Source: an uncultured Bacteroidales bacterium (GTDB lineage: Bacteria; Bacteroidota; Bacteroidia; Bacteroidales; Bacteroidaceae). Taken from it: a stretch of DNA of 48,769 bases. The DNA is taken from positions 1 through 48,769 of the forward strand of contig CACZBC010000010.1 of NCBI GenBank assembly GCA_902779315.1, given 5' to 3'. Both the position numbers and the translations under genes were made by a program. Below the pieces are notes generated by a model. The model saw only the letters and a list, made by a program, of their open reading frames with translations. It had not been told where the DNA came from and ran no database searches. This document shows positions 29,208-38,062 of this stretch, piece by piece; position 1 is the stretch's first letter; the number at the start of each line of letters is the position of its first letter.

Positions 29208-30107
29208 ATGATGACACAAGATGCACCTTCAGAACAGGTAATGCGAGAGATTACACCGCTGTCTTCCAGCGACTGCTTCTATCTGGCCGACCGCCACAAA
29301 TCGTCGTTCGACTTCCCTATTCATAGCCATCCGGAATTTGAGCTCAACTTCATAGGCAATGCAGCGGGCGTGCGGCGTACAGTGGGAGACCATAGCGAAA
29401 CAATCGGCGACTACGACTTGGTACTCATTGCCAGTCCCAATCTGGAACATGTATGGGAGCAGGGGAAGTGCATCAGCAAGAACATTCGCGAGATTACAAT
29501 CCAGTTCACCTCTGACGTATTGCCCGAGCCCTTACTCAGTAAGAGCCAGTTCCATTCCATCCGCTGCATGCTCGACCGTGCTCGCTGCGGACTTGCTTTC
29601 TCGCAGTTCACCATTATGAAGGTATTCGGCAAGATAGATGAACTGACGCGTCAACAACGTGGCTTCCATGCCGTGCTGAGTTTCCTTGAACTGCTCTACG
29701 ATCTGTCGCTGGCCGACGACAGTCGCACCCTGTCCAGCTCTTCGTTTGCCCGCATAAAAACGAGCAACGAGAGCAGGCGTGTCAACAAGGTGCAGCAATA
29801 CATAGCAAGTCACTACGCCGAAGAGGTACGACTGGAAACGCTTGCCAACCTCGCAGGAATGACTCCCGTAGCCTTTTCCCGCTTCTTCCACCAGCGCACA
29901 GGTCGTTCACTCTCGGAATACATCATCGAAATCCGACTGGGCATCGCCGCTCGAATGCTGATTGACACCACCAAGATGGTTGCCGAGATTTGTTACGACT
30001 GCGGCTTCAACACGCTCTCCAACTTCAATCGCCTGTTCCGCAAGCACAAGGGCTGCACTCCCACGGCATTTCGCGAGAATTTCAACAAGAAGAAACTTAT
30101 TATTTGA
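29208..30107 (+). CDS. AraC-family transcription regulator
   Basis: The N-terminal half (~residues 20-140) is a cupin-like sensing domain (HSHPEFELNFIG, DLVLIASPNLEHVW). The C-terminal ~100 residues hold the two AraC helix-turn-helices (LETLANLAGMTPVAFSRFF and AEICYDCGFNTLSNFNRLF). At 299 residues it is typical. It sits 11 bp after the epimerase gene and 68 bp before the GH26-CE7 gene, so it probably senses a manno-oligosaccharide and controls this locus. Most polysaccharide loci of Bacteroides use hybrid two-component or SusR-type regulators, so an AraC regulator is less usual. The start could also be the next codon, Met 29211. Confidence 0.88.
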   Translation: MMTQDAPSEQVMREITPLSSSDCFYLADRHKSSFDFPIHSHPEFELNFIGNAAGVRRTVGDHSETIGDYDLVLIASPNLEHVWEQGKCISKNIREITIQFTSDVLPEPLLSKSQFHSIRCMLDRARCGLAFSQFTIMKVFGKIDELTRQQRGFHAVLSFLELLYDLSLADDSRTLSSSSFARIKTSNESRRVNKVQQYIASHYAEEVRLETLANLAGMTPVAFSRFFHQRTGRSLSEYIIEIRLGIAARMLIDTTKMVAEICYDCGFNTLSNFNRLFRKHKGCTPTAFRENFNKKKLII

Positions 30108-30163
30108 GACTCGCTGTCCCACGAATGGATAAGAAAGAGTCAGTCCATTTCAACATTAGTTCG

Positions 30164-30171
30164 TAACTTTG
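30164..30171 (+). promoter_or_regulatory. Possible -7 box abutting the GH26-CE7 start codon
   Basis: TAACTTTG ends four bases before the ATG, which would give a nearly leaderless message. No -33 TTTG is present, so it may need an activator or be fortuitous. Confidence 0.35.
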
Positions 30172-30175
30172 CAGC

Positions 30176-32449
30176 ATGAAACGCACTATTCTTTCTTTCC
30201 TTTTGCCTCTTCTGGCCTTAGCGATGCAAGCCCAGATTCAGGAACAACCCATCGACCGCGAAGCGACGGGACCAACGCGGAAACTTTACAATTATCTTCT
30301 TGACAAGGTTTGGGGCAAGCAAGTCCTGTCTGGATGTCAGGCACGATGGGACTACAACACCACGGATGCAGACGGCATCTATGAGCGAGCCGGCAAGTAT
30401 CCTGCCATCAACATCTTCGACTTCCAGCACTTCCGACAGCGCAACCTCAACTATATGGGGCCGACTGCCAAGGCATGGCATGATGCAGGCGGCATCGTGG
30501 GGTTCATCTGGCACTGGAGCGTCCCTGTTAGTGCAGACCTGTCGCCGAAAGACGGCTTCGCCTTCTATACTCCATCGGGAGCTGAAGGTCGTCGGCCAGG
30601 CACGCTCTTCTCTGCAAGAAGGGCTGTCCAGGAGGGCACGCCCGAGCAGCGCATCATCAACGAGAACCTCGATACCATTGTCCGTTACCTACTCCACTAT
30701 CAGCAGCAAGGCATCCCCATCCTGTGGCGTCCTTTCCACGAGGCAGCAGGCAACACGAACCGTGGCGGCAAAGCCTGGTTCTGGTGGGGCAACGACGGTG
30801 CCGAGGCATTCAAACAACTTTACCTATACACACAGCGCTACTTGATGGAGCGCGGTGTGCACAACCTCATCTACATATGGACATCCGAACTCGACGACGA
30901 TGATTGGTACCCGGGCGACGCGTATGTCGATGTCGTGGCACGCGACCAGTACCACGCACCATCGCAACACGGCTCCTTCAAGCAGCAGTTCGACCTTCTG
31001 CGCAGCAAGTACCCGTCGAAGATGCTCGCCTTGGCCGAATGCGACTGCGTGCCGAGCGCGGAGGCTATGGAGAACGACGATGCACGCTGGCTCTTTGTCG
31101 CTCCGTGGACTACGCCCTTCGTTTTCAGCAAGCAGAACGATGATGCCTTCTGGCGGCAGTTCCTCGCAGAGAAACTCATCCTGACGCGCGACGAGGTGAA
31201 TCGCGCCGGCTCGTATCGCCTGAGTATCAACAAGGAGAGCGGCATCTATGAGAAAGGAGAACGGGCTGTCGTCTCGTGTCATGCTGACCCCGTACCTTTT
31301 GATTCCCTTCACGTGCGCGTGTTATATAATAATAAGGTATGTCGCGAGTTCCGCTTGTTGCCAGCTTCGGTGGATTTCAACGTTTTGGAACAAGCATTGG
31401 ACAGCACTTGTGCCGTCATGGTGGAGGTGAAGGAACATACGGGTAAGCCAGAGGCCATCGGCTATGTAGTGGCACCAGATGGATTCCGTCCCGGTTACGA
31501 AGAGCCCGCCGACTTGATGCCTTACTGGGACAATCTGAAGAAGCAACTCAATGCGCTACCCATGCAGGTGAAGGCCGTGCCGTTGGATGTGCCGCAGCAT
31601 TATCAGGGAAAGTACACCTGTCAGGATGTGGAAATCAACTGCCTCGGTCCCGCTCCGGTGAGAGCCTACATGGCCAAGCCTGCGGGGGCAAAGAAGAAAT
31701 CGCTGCCCATCATCATCCTCTGTCGTGCGGCAGGCGTCAGTGGTAACTGGTGCCGCTGCTCGGTGAGTGAGTGCGTGGGCAATGCCGCCCTCGGAAACGG
31801 TGCCCTCAGCCTCGACATCAACGCCCACGGAATGCTCAACGGCCAAAGCGACGACTTCTATCGTATGCTCGAGGGCGGACAATTGCGAAACTACTATGAG
31901 CACAATGCAGCCGATCGCGAGACCTATTATTTCCGTGGAATGTACCTACGTCTCTTGCGTGCCATCGAATACATGACACGCCAGCCCGAGTGGGATGGAC
32001 GTCGCATCCTCGTCATCGGCGAAAGTCAGGGTGGCGGACAGGCAGTTGCTGCTGCCGGTCTGGACCCGCGCGTTTCAGCCATTGTACTCAATGTGCCGGC
32101 CATGCAGGACTTGGGTGGAGCCCACAAAGGGCGTCGCAGCGGATGGCCGCAACCCATAGAGAACCACCAACACCTCACTTCTGCACAACTTGACGCTACC
32201 CTGCCCTATTTCGACGGAGCCCTGCTCATCAGTCACTCGCGGGCAGAAATCTACTGCGAGATGGGCCTCATCGATACCACCTGCCCGCCGTCTGCCGTCT
32301 GGTCGTCGCTCAATAATGCGCCTGGCAAGAAGACGGTAAACTGCGTACCTTACCGCACACATGCCTGGCCATCGGGCCCCATTGCGTCCTCTTGGCGCGA
32401 GCAATACCTAAAGCCTCGCGAGGCGTTCATCGACAACTACCTGAAATAA
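30176..32449 (+). CDS. GH26 beta-mannanase fused to a complete CE7 acetylesterase
   Basis: The 757-residue exported enzyme has a signal peptide (1-20), a GH26 barrel (~25-345) with acid/base E189 in WRPFHEAAG and nucleophile E288 in LAECDC, then an Ig-like module (~350-445) and a CE7-type alpha/beta-hydrolase (~455-757). CE7 residues are S617 in GESQGGG, D700 in GLIDTT and H729 in YRTHAW. The Ig-like module plus CE7 part resembles a whole stand-alone acetyl xylan esterase of Bacteroides, so this looks like the joining of two full genes. It should cut mannan and deacetylate it in one protein. Alternative GH26 activities (exo-mannobiohydrolase) are possible. Confidence 0.9.
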   Translation: MKRTILSFLLPLLALAMQAQIQEQPIDREATGPTRKLYNYLLDKVWGKQVLSGCQARWDYNTTDADGIYERAGKYPAINIFDFQHFRQRNLNYMGPTAKAWHDAGGIVGFIWHWSVPVSADLSPKDGFAFYTPSGAEGRRPGTLFSARRAVQEGTPEQRIINENLDTIVRYLLHYQQQGIPILWRPFHEAAGNTNRGGKAWFWWGNDGAEAFKQLYLYTQRYLMERGVHNLIYIWTSELDDDDWYPGDAYVDVVARDQYHAPSQHGSFKQQFDLLRSKYPSKMLALAECDCVPSAEAMENDDARWLFVAPWTTPFVFSKQNDDAFWRQFLAEKLILTRDEVNRAGSYRLSINKESGIYEKGERAVVSCHADPVPFDSLHVRVLYNNKVCREFRLLPASVDFNVLEQALDSTCAVMVEVKEHTGKPEAIGYVVAPDGFRPGYEEPADLMPYWDNLKKQLNALPMQVKAVPLDVPQHYQGKYTCQDVEINCLGPAPVRAYMAKPAGAKKKSLPIIILCRAAGVSGNWCRCSVSECVGNAALGNGALSLDINAHGMLNGQSDDFYRMLEGGQLRNYYEHNAADRETYYFRGMYLRLLRAIEYMTRQPEWDGRRILVIGESQGGGQAVAAAGLDPRVSAIVLNVPAMQDLGGAHKGRRSGWPQPIENHQHLTSAQLDATLPYFDGALLISHSRAEIYCEMGLIDTTCPPSAVWSSLNNAPGKKTVNCVPYRTHAWPSGPIASSWREQYLKPREAFIDNYLK

Positions 32450-32521
32450 TCACGCTATCAGGAAATGACAAAAACATGCATAGGAAATGGACTGCCTGCA
32501 AACAACAAATAGGACACTTGA

Positions 32522-32631
32522 AAACGTCGCACGTGATGATGCCTATCGTCACACTAGTAAATTGCAATCGTCACACTAGTAAATTGCAAACGTCACACTA
32601 GATGATTGCCAACGTCGCACGTGACGTTTCC
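32522..32631 (+). repeat. 22-bp-period intergenic array E (five units)
   Basis: Units at 32522, 32544, 32566, 32588 and 32610, each 22 bp. Three carry GTCACACTAG and two carry GTCGCACGTG, so both core types of the other arrays occur together. It fills much of the 255-bp gap inside the mannan locus. No promoter box is seen between it and the next start. Confidence 0.9.
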
Positions 32632-32704
32632 GAGCCCTCCTGTACGGTACGCAAAATCCCAAATGACAGAGAAAAACATTCGTCAAATCAATATAGCTAA
32701 TAAC

Positions 32705-35700
32705 ATGAAACAATTATCCCTCCTCACCCTATTGTTGGCACTGGCCATGAATGCCACAAGTGCCGTGCAAACCATTCGCATTACGAATCTCGAGCAGGGC
32801 AAGCAGTTCGATGGTATCGGAGCAGTCAACGGCGGCGGAGCCACCTCCGTGCTGCTCAAAGACTACCCTGAGCCGCAACGCTCGCAAATCATGGATATGG
32901 TCTATCGTCCCATGTTCGGAGCCAGCGTCAGTGCCATCCTGGTGGAAGTGCCGGGCGATGGCAACAGCACACAGGGCTCCATGCCCTCTCACAGCCATTA
33001 CAGGGGCGACCACAACTATCTGCGCGGCTACATGTGGTGGGTCATGCAAGAAGCCAAACGGCGCAACGAGGCATTGTCGCTCGACGCTACGAGTTGGAGC
33101 GCACCAGCCTGGGTGAACAACTTCTGGTCGGACGACATGGTGGACTACTATGTCGATTGGCTGCAGGGACTGCGCGAGGTGCACGGTCTGGAGTTGGATG
33201 CTCTGGGTTGCCACAACGAGAAAGGCTGGAATGCCGAGTTTGCCAAGAACTTGCGTAAGGCCATGAACGAACGCGGATTCAGCAGCGTAAAGCTGCACGG
33301 CTTCGGCAACTGGGGCAATCAGAAGATGGACTTTCTCAAACGGATGCAGGAAGACACAGAGCTGCGCGATGCCCTCGACGCCGTTTGCGCCCACACGTTC
33401 AGCGAGATACAACTTACCCCAGAACAACGCAAAATGGCAGAGGACATGGGCAAGCCCATCTGGAACAGCGAGGACCATGTCTATCTCCCCGGTTTCGACT
33501 GCCTCATCTCCATCGTGAAATGTTTCAACCAGAACTACATCATCAGCGGAGCAACTAAAGTTGTCAACTGGTACGACATAGGCGCCACTTATCCGCTGGA
33601 GCCTTACAGCAAGGAACCGCCGATGCTTCTCGCGCAAGAACCATGGAGCGGACACTATCTAGTACGCGAAGCACTATGGGGCTATGCCCATTATGGGCAG
33701 TTCACAAAAGTGGGATGGCGCTACATCGACGACGGTTGCCTCAACCTGCCCGACGGCGGTTCCATGGTTACCATGCGCGACCCGCAGACGGGCGACTATA
33801 GCATCATTGCCGAGACCAAGGGGGCGAAGCAGCCACAAACGATAAAAATTAAAGTGACAAACAAACTCTCTAAAGGCAAACTCTGCGTCTGGTACAGTGA
33901 TGCGCAACAACAATTCGTGCGTCTGGACGAGATCACCCCACGGGGCGGCAGTTTCTCCATCACGCTGAAACCCGATGCAGTCTATTCCCTTTCCACAACA
34001 ACAGGGCAGCAGAAAGGCTCGTTCGACGACGTTCCCGCTTCCAAGCCCTTCCCTATCCCATACGAAGACAACTTAGAGCAATACCAGAATCCTGCTGAGT
34101 GGGGCTATCTGCCGCACTATTTGGCAGACCTGATTGGGTGCTTCGAACTCGTGCCAACGCCATCGGGAAGCGGTCTGCCCTCTGTTCCCAACTCCACTTG
34201 CATTCGTCAGGTGGTAGGCTCCCACACGCTCAGTTGGGCACCCGAATGGCATCACTACACCATCCTCGGCGATGCCGGCTGGACAGACTACGAGATAAGT
34301 GCCGACGTGATGCTCAACCCAGGCGACGAGGCCGGCGTGATGGGTCGAATCTGCGATGTGGGTTCCGGCTATGGCATTTGGGCCAAGGGCTACTATCTGA
34401 AGTTGGACGACAAGGGGAAGGTGACGCTTATTCTTACCCGCGGCAAGCGCGACAAGAAGGAACTCATTGGCGACAAGGAGCAACAGGCCATCATCCTCGC
34501 TCGAAAGGACGTAGAGGTGGGAGGCGAGTACACGTTGGACGAGAGCGAGGTAAGCGGCATCAAGGCTCTGCAATGGCACAACCTCAGACTTCGCTTCGAA
34601 GGCGACCGCATCTCGGGCTACGTTGATGGCATTGAGGTGGTAAAGGCCACATCCGACCACTATGGCCGTGGCATGGCAGGACTCATTGCTCCCCTGCACG
34701 AACGCAACATCAGCACGCCATACTTCGACAATTTGAAAATCATACCCATCGGCCGCACAAAAGCAACACAAACCACAGTTCCTGCGATTCCGCCACTTTA
34801 CCTGGCAAGTCCGCAAGGCACGGGACGAGATGCATTGCTCCAACGCATGAAAAGCCTCAACAATCGTGGCATCATGTTCGGACATCAGGACGATCCCTTC
34901 TATGGACTTGATTGGGACGACCGCTCTGCTGCCGGAGGACATTCCGATGTCTTGGCAACTTGTGGTGATTACCCCGCCGTAATGGGCTTCGAACTTGGCG
35001 GCATCGAAATGGGTGATGCGAAGAGTCTGGACAGCGTGCCCTTTGCCCGAATCCGGGAAGAGTTGCTTGCACTTGTGCGTCGCGGCGGCATCGCCACCAT
35101 ATCCTGGCATCCGCGCAACCCGCTGACAGGTGGCACGGCGTGGGACAACAAGAATGCCACTGTCGTCCGCAGCATTCTTCCTGGCGGCAGTCAACATCAA
35201 AAGTTCCAAACATGGATGCTGCGCCTATCCTCTTTTCTCCAATCGTTGAAAGACGAGCAGGGGTATCCCGTTCCTTTTATCTTTCGTCCTTGGCATGAGA
35301 ACAATGGCGGCTGGTTCTGGTGGGGCAAGGGACTCTGTTCTGCGGAGGAATACAAAGCGCTGTGGAACTGCCTGCAAGACCACCTACTTGCCGATGGCCT
35401 CACGAACATCGTATGGAGCTGGAGCCCGAACTACGGCATGAAAGGTGATGACTTCGACACCTATCCGGGCGACGACCGTGTGGACATCATCGGTCTCGAT
35501 GCTTATCAGCAACGAAATGGTGAGGAGGCCTTCATCCGCACGCTCAGCGAAGACCTCACTCGGCTTTGCGACTATGCCAAGAAGGCCAATCGCCTTGTCG
35601 CTCTCACAGAATGTGGCTTTCAGAATCTTCCCGACCCAACTTGGTGGACGCGCGTACTGAAACCGCAAATCGAGAAGTTTCCCCTCAGCTACTTCCTCGT

Positions 35701-35821
35701 TTGGCGCAACGCCGACCACCGGCAGTACTTTGCTCCTGCGCCGAGCACCAAGGATGCTCCCGACTTCCGCAAAATGGTCAAGGACAAGAAGATATTGATG
35801 CTGAAAGACATTGTTGATTGA
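32705..35821 (+). CDS. GH59 galactocerebrosidase-like beta-galactosidase fused to GH26 beta-mannanase
   Basis: The 1038-residue exported protein has a signal peptide (1-20), then a region that follows mammalian galactocerebrosidase from end to end: FDGIGAVNGGGATS, DYPEPQRSQI, SEDHVYL, QEPWSGHY (~311-318), a beta-sandwich (~335-445) and a lectin-like domain (~450-680). GH59 acid/base E172 (CHNEKGW) and nucleophile E256 (WNSED) are both kept. A short linker leads to a GH26 domain (~700-1035) starting RGIMFGHQDD, with acid/base E865 (RPWHENNGG) and nucleophile E969 (LTECGF). GH59 removes beta-linked galactose; GH26 cuts beta-mannan. I know of no described GH59-GH26 fusion. ATG 32705 is the only start that gives a signal peptide. 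Confidence 0.9.
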   Translation: MKQLSLLTLLLALAMNATSAVQTIRITNLEQGKQFDGIGAVNGGGATSVLLKDYPEPQRSQIMDMVYRPMFGASVSAILVEVPGDGNSTQGSMPSHSHYRGDHNYLRGYMWWVMQEAKRRNEALSLDATSWSAPAWVNNFWSDDMVDYYVDWLQGLREVHGLELDALGCHNEKGWNAEFAKNLRKAMNERGFSSVKLHGFGNWGNQKMDFLKRMQEDTELRDALDAVCAHTFSEIQLTPEQRKMAEDMGKPIWNSEDHVYLPGFDCLISIVKCFNQNYIISGATKVVNWYDIGATYPLEPYSKEPPMLLAQEPWSGHYLVREALWGYAHYGQFTKVGWRYIDDGCLNLPDGGSMVTMRDPQTGDYSIIAETKGAKQPQTIKIKVTNKLSKGKLCVWYSDAQQQFVRLDEITPRGGSFSITLKPDAVYSLSTTTGQQKGSFDDVPASKPFPIPYEDNLEQYQNPAEWGYLPHYLADLIGCFELVPTPSGSGLPSVPNSTCIRQVVGSHTLSWAPEWHHYTILGDAGWTDYEISADVMLNPGDEAGVMGRICDVGSGYGIWAKGYYLKLDDKGKVTLILTRGKRDKKELIGDKEQQAIILARKDVEVGGEYTLDESEVSGIKALQWHNLRLRFEGDRISGYVDGIEVVKATSDHYGRGMAGLIAPLHERNISTPYFDNLKIIPIGRTKATQTTVPAIPPLYLASPQGTGRDALLQRMKSLNNRGIMFGHQDDPFYGLDWDDRSAAGGHSDVLATCGDYPAVMGFELGGIEMGDAKSLDSVPFARIREELLALVRRGGIATISWHPRNPLTGGTAWDNKNATVVRSILPGGSQHQKFQTWMLRLSSFLQSLKDEQGYPVPFIFRPWHENNGGWFWWGKGLCSAEEYKALWNCLQDHLLADGLTNIVWSWSPNYGMKGDDFDTYPGDDRVDIIGLDAYQQRNGEEAFIRTLSEDLTRLCDYAKKANRLVALTECGFQNLPDPTWWTRVLKPQIEKFPLSYFLVWRNADHRQYFAPAPSTKDAPDFRKMVKDKKILMLKDIVD

Positions 35822-35852
35822 AAATTGAAAATTGAAGATTGATAATTGAACT
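35818..35852 (+). repeat. Five tandem TTGAAAA-type heptamers
   Basis: Units at 35818, 35825, 35832, 35839 and 35846 overlap the stop codon (35819-35821) of the GH59-GH26 gene and end just before the GH36 ATG at 35860. Confidence 0.8.
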
Positions 35853-35859
35853 ATACAAC

Positions 35860-38043
35860 ATGAAAAGATTTATCCTGTTTCTGCTCCCACTGCTGGGAAC
35901 ATTAAGTGCCAACGCATGGAGTGGCGAAGTAGCCATAGAGACGCCAAACACTGTGCTTGTCCTATATGCCAGAGAGGGTGGCGACCTGCGCATGGCCTAT
36001 TATGGCTCGCGTGGCGTCAGTCTACAGGAACTACGCGACGCTGGCGCTAATTTGAACTCGTCTGCCCTACCGGCCTTTGGCACGGTGGACATGGTGCAGT
36101 TGCCCGCTCTGCAGGTGCTTCATGCCGATGGCGACCTGAACCTTGAACTGAAAGTTGAGAGCTATGAACTGAAAACAGAGGATGCTGCGAAGACTCACAT
36201 CTTCATGATGCAGGACAAGTTGCAGCCCGTCACAGTCAAAGTCTTCTACAAAGCATACAATAAGGTGGACATCATCGAGACGTGGACAGAGATTGAGAAC
36301 GCCGAGAAAAAGCCCGTCACCCTGAAACGATATGATTCAGGGCATCTGGTTCTGCGTCAAGGTGAAGTGTGGATAACTCACATGCACGGCAATTGGGCTG
36401 CAGAGACGGAACCCACTTCAGAGCCTCTGACGGGCGGCGTCAAGATCATCCGCAACACCGACGGCACCCGAAACGCTCATCTTGATGCGCCCGAGGTGAT
36501 GGTCTCTCTCGACGGAAGTCCTCAGGAAAACAGCGGCCGAGTCATAGGTGCTGCTCTGTGTTGGAGTGGCAACTTTGAACTTCGCTTCAATACCATATCC
36601 CACAAAGAGCATCATTTCTATGCAGGCATCGACCCACAATCCAGCGAATATGTCCTCGACCCGAGGCAAACGTTCGAGACACCGCATCTGGCTCTTACCT
36701 TCTCCAATGAAGGTTTGAGCGGAGCTAGCCGCAACTTCCACCGTTGGGCACGCACAGAGGGCATGTTGCACCGCGGAATGAAGACGGGCGATATCCTCCT
36801 AAACTCGTGGGAAGGCCTGTATTTCAACATCGACGAGGCGCGCATGATTGCCATGATGGACGACATCAGTCAGTTCGGCGGCGAGTTGTTCGTCATGGAC
36901 GACGGTTGGTTTGGCGACAAGTATCCGCGTAAGGACGACACTTCTAGTCTGGGCGACTGGGTGGTGGACAAGAACAAACTGCCTAACGGACTCGATGCTC
37001 TGACGAAAGCGGCTCGCGAGCGCGGCATCAAGTTCGGCATATGGATAGAACCTGAGATGGTGAACACGAAAAGCGAACTCTTCGAGCGCCATCCCGAATG
37101 GGTCTTGCAAACGAAGGGACGTGACCTGAAACTGGGGCGCGGGGGCACACAATTGGTGCTCGACATGACCAATCCCGAGGTGCAGGACTTTGTATTCAAG
37201 ATTGTGGATGACCTGCTCACGCAAAACCCCGAGATAGCATACATCAAATGGGATGCAAACGCCTCCATCCAGAACTTCGGTTCGCTCTATCTACCCAAGA
37301 ATAGACAGCAAAACCTCTATGTCGATTACCACCTCGGCCTACTCAAGACCCTCAAACGCATTCGGGCCAAGTATCCCGACATTGTCATTCAGGATTGTGC
37401 CTCGGGCGGAGGACGTGCCAACTATGGCTTGCTGCCCTATTTCGACGAGTTCTGGACCTCCGACAATACCGACGCCTTGCAGCGTGTCTTCATTCAGTGG
37501 GGCACGTCGCTCTTCTTCCCCGCCAACGCTATGGCCTGCCACATCAACCATTGCCCATACTGGAACACTGGCGGTAGGGTCATTCCCATCAAGTTCCGCT
37601 GTGATGTAGCGATGTCGGGACGTCTCGGCATTGAACTTCAGCCAAAGGACATGACCGACGAGGAGCGCAAGCAGACGTCCACCTGCATGGCGGACTACAA
37701 ACAGTTGCGCCAGGTCGTGCAGACAGGCAACCTATATCGTCTCATCTCGCCTTACGACCAGAAGGGCATCTCCTCGCTGATGTACGTCGACGATGCGCGT
37801 CGCCAGGGCGTGTTGTTCGTCTATAAGATTGCCAACTATTACGACCAGCCCATTCCTCGCGTCCGTTTGGCCGGGCTCAATCCCGGTGCCACATACACCC
37901 TGACGGAAAAGAACGTGCGCGTGGGCCAAAAGCCCTGTGCGCTCTCAGGCAAACGGTTCACGGGTCGATTCCTCATGGAGGTCGGCCTCGAAATGCCGCT
38001 TCGCGAGGAATATGCCAGCCGCGTATTTTTCATTGAAAACTGA
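35860..38043 (+). CDS. Exported GH36 alpha-galactosidase
   Basis: The 727-residue enzyme with a signal peptide (1-20, ending SANA) removes alpha-1,6-galactose from galactomannan or its oligomers. It has the N-terminal beta-supersandwich, DDGWFGDKYPR near residue 347, nucleophile D465 in YIKWDANAS, CASGGGRANYG near 512-522 and acid/base D535 in SDNTDAL. A length of 700-730 is usual for tetrameric bacterial GH36 enzymes. ATG 35860 is chosen over an upstream TTG inside the heptamer repeat. It lies between the GH59-GH26 and GH130 genes of the same operon. Confidence 0.94.
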   Translation: MKRFILFLLPLLGTLSANAWSGEVAIETPNTVLVLYAREGGDLRMAYYGSRGVSLQELRDAGANLNSSALPAFGTVDMVQLPALQVLHADGDLNLELKVESYELKTEDAAKTHIFMMQDKLQPVTVKVFYKAYNKVDIIETWTEIENAEKKPVTLKRYDSGHLVLRQGEVWITHMHGNWAAETEPTSEPLTGGVKIIRNTDGTRNAHLDAPEVMVSLDGSPQENSGRVIGAALCWSGNFELRFNTISHKEHHFYAGIDPQSSEYVLDPRQTFETPHLALTFSNEGLSGASRNFHRWARTEGMLHRGMKTGDILLNSWEGLYFNIDEARMIAMMDDISQFGGELFVMDDGWFGDKYPRKDDTSSLGDWVVDKNKLPNGLDALTKAARERGIKFGIWIEPEMVNTKSELFERHPEWVLQTKGRDLKLGRGGTQLVLDMTNPEVQDFVFKIVDDLLTQNPEIAYIKWDANASIQNFGSLYLPKNRQQNLYVDYHLGLLKTLKRIRAKYPDIVIQDCASGGGRANYGLLPYFDEFWTSDNTDALQRVFIQWGTSLFFPANAMACHINHCPYWNTGGRVIPIKFRCDVAMSGRLGIELQPKDMTDEERKQTSTCMADYKQLRQVVQTGNLYRLISPYDQKGISSLMYVDDARRQGVLFVYKIANYYDQPIPRVRLAGLNPGATYTLTEKNVRVGQKPCALSGKRFTGRFLMEVGLEMPLREEYASRVFFIEN

Positions 38044-38047
38044 CACT

Positions 38048-38055
38048 TAACTTTG
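38048..38055 (+). promoter_or_regulatory. Possible -7 box abutting the GH130 start codon
   Basis: TAACTTTG lies in the 19-bp gap between GH36 and GH130, seven bases before the ATG. No -33 TTTG is present. It could be an internal promoter or chance. Confidence 0.3.
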
Positions 38056-38062
38056 CTTTATA

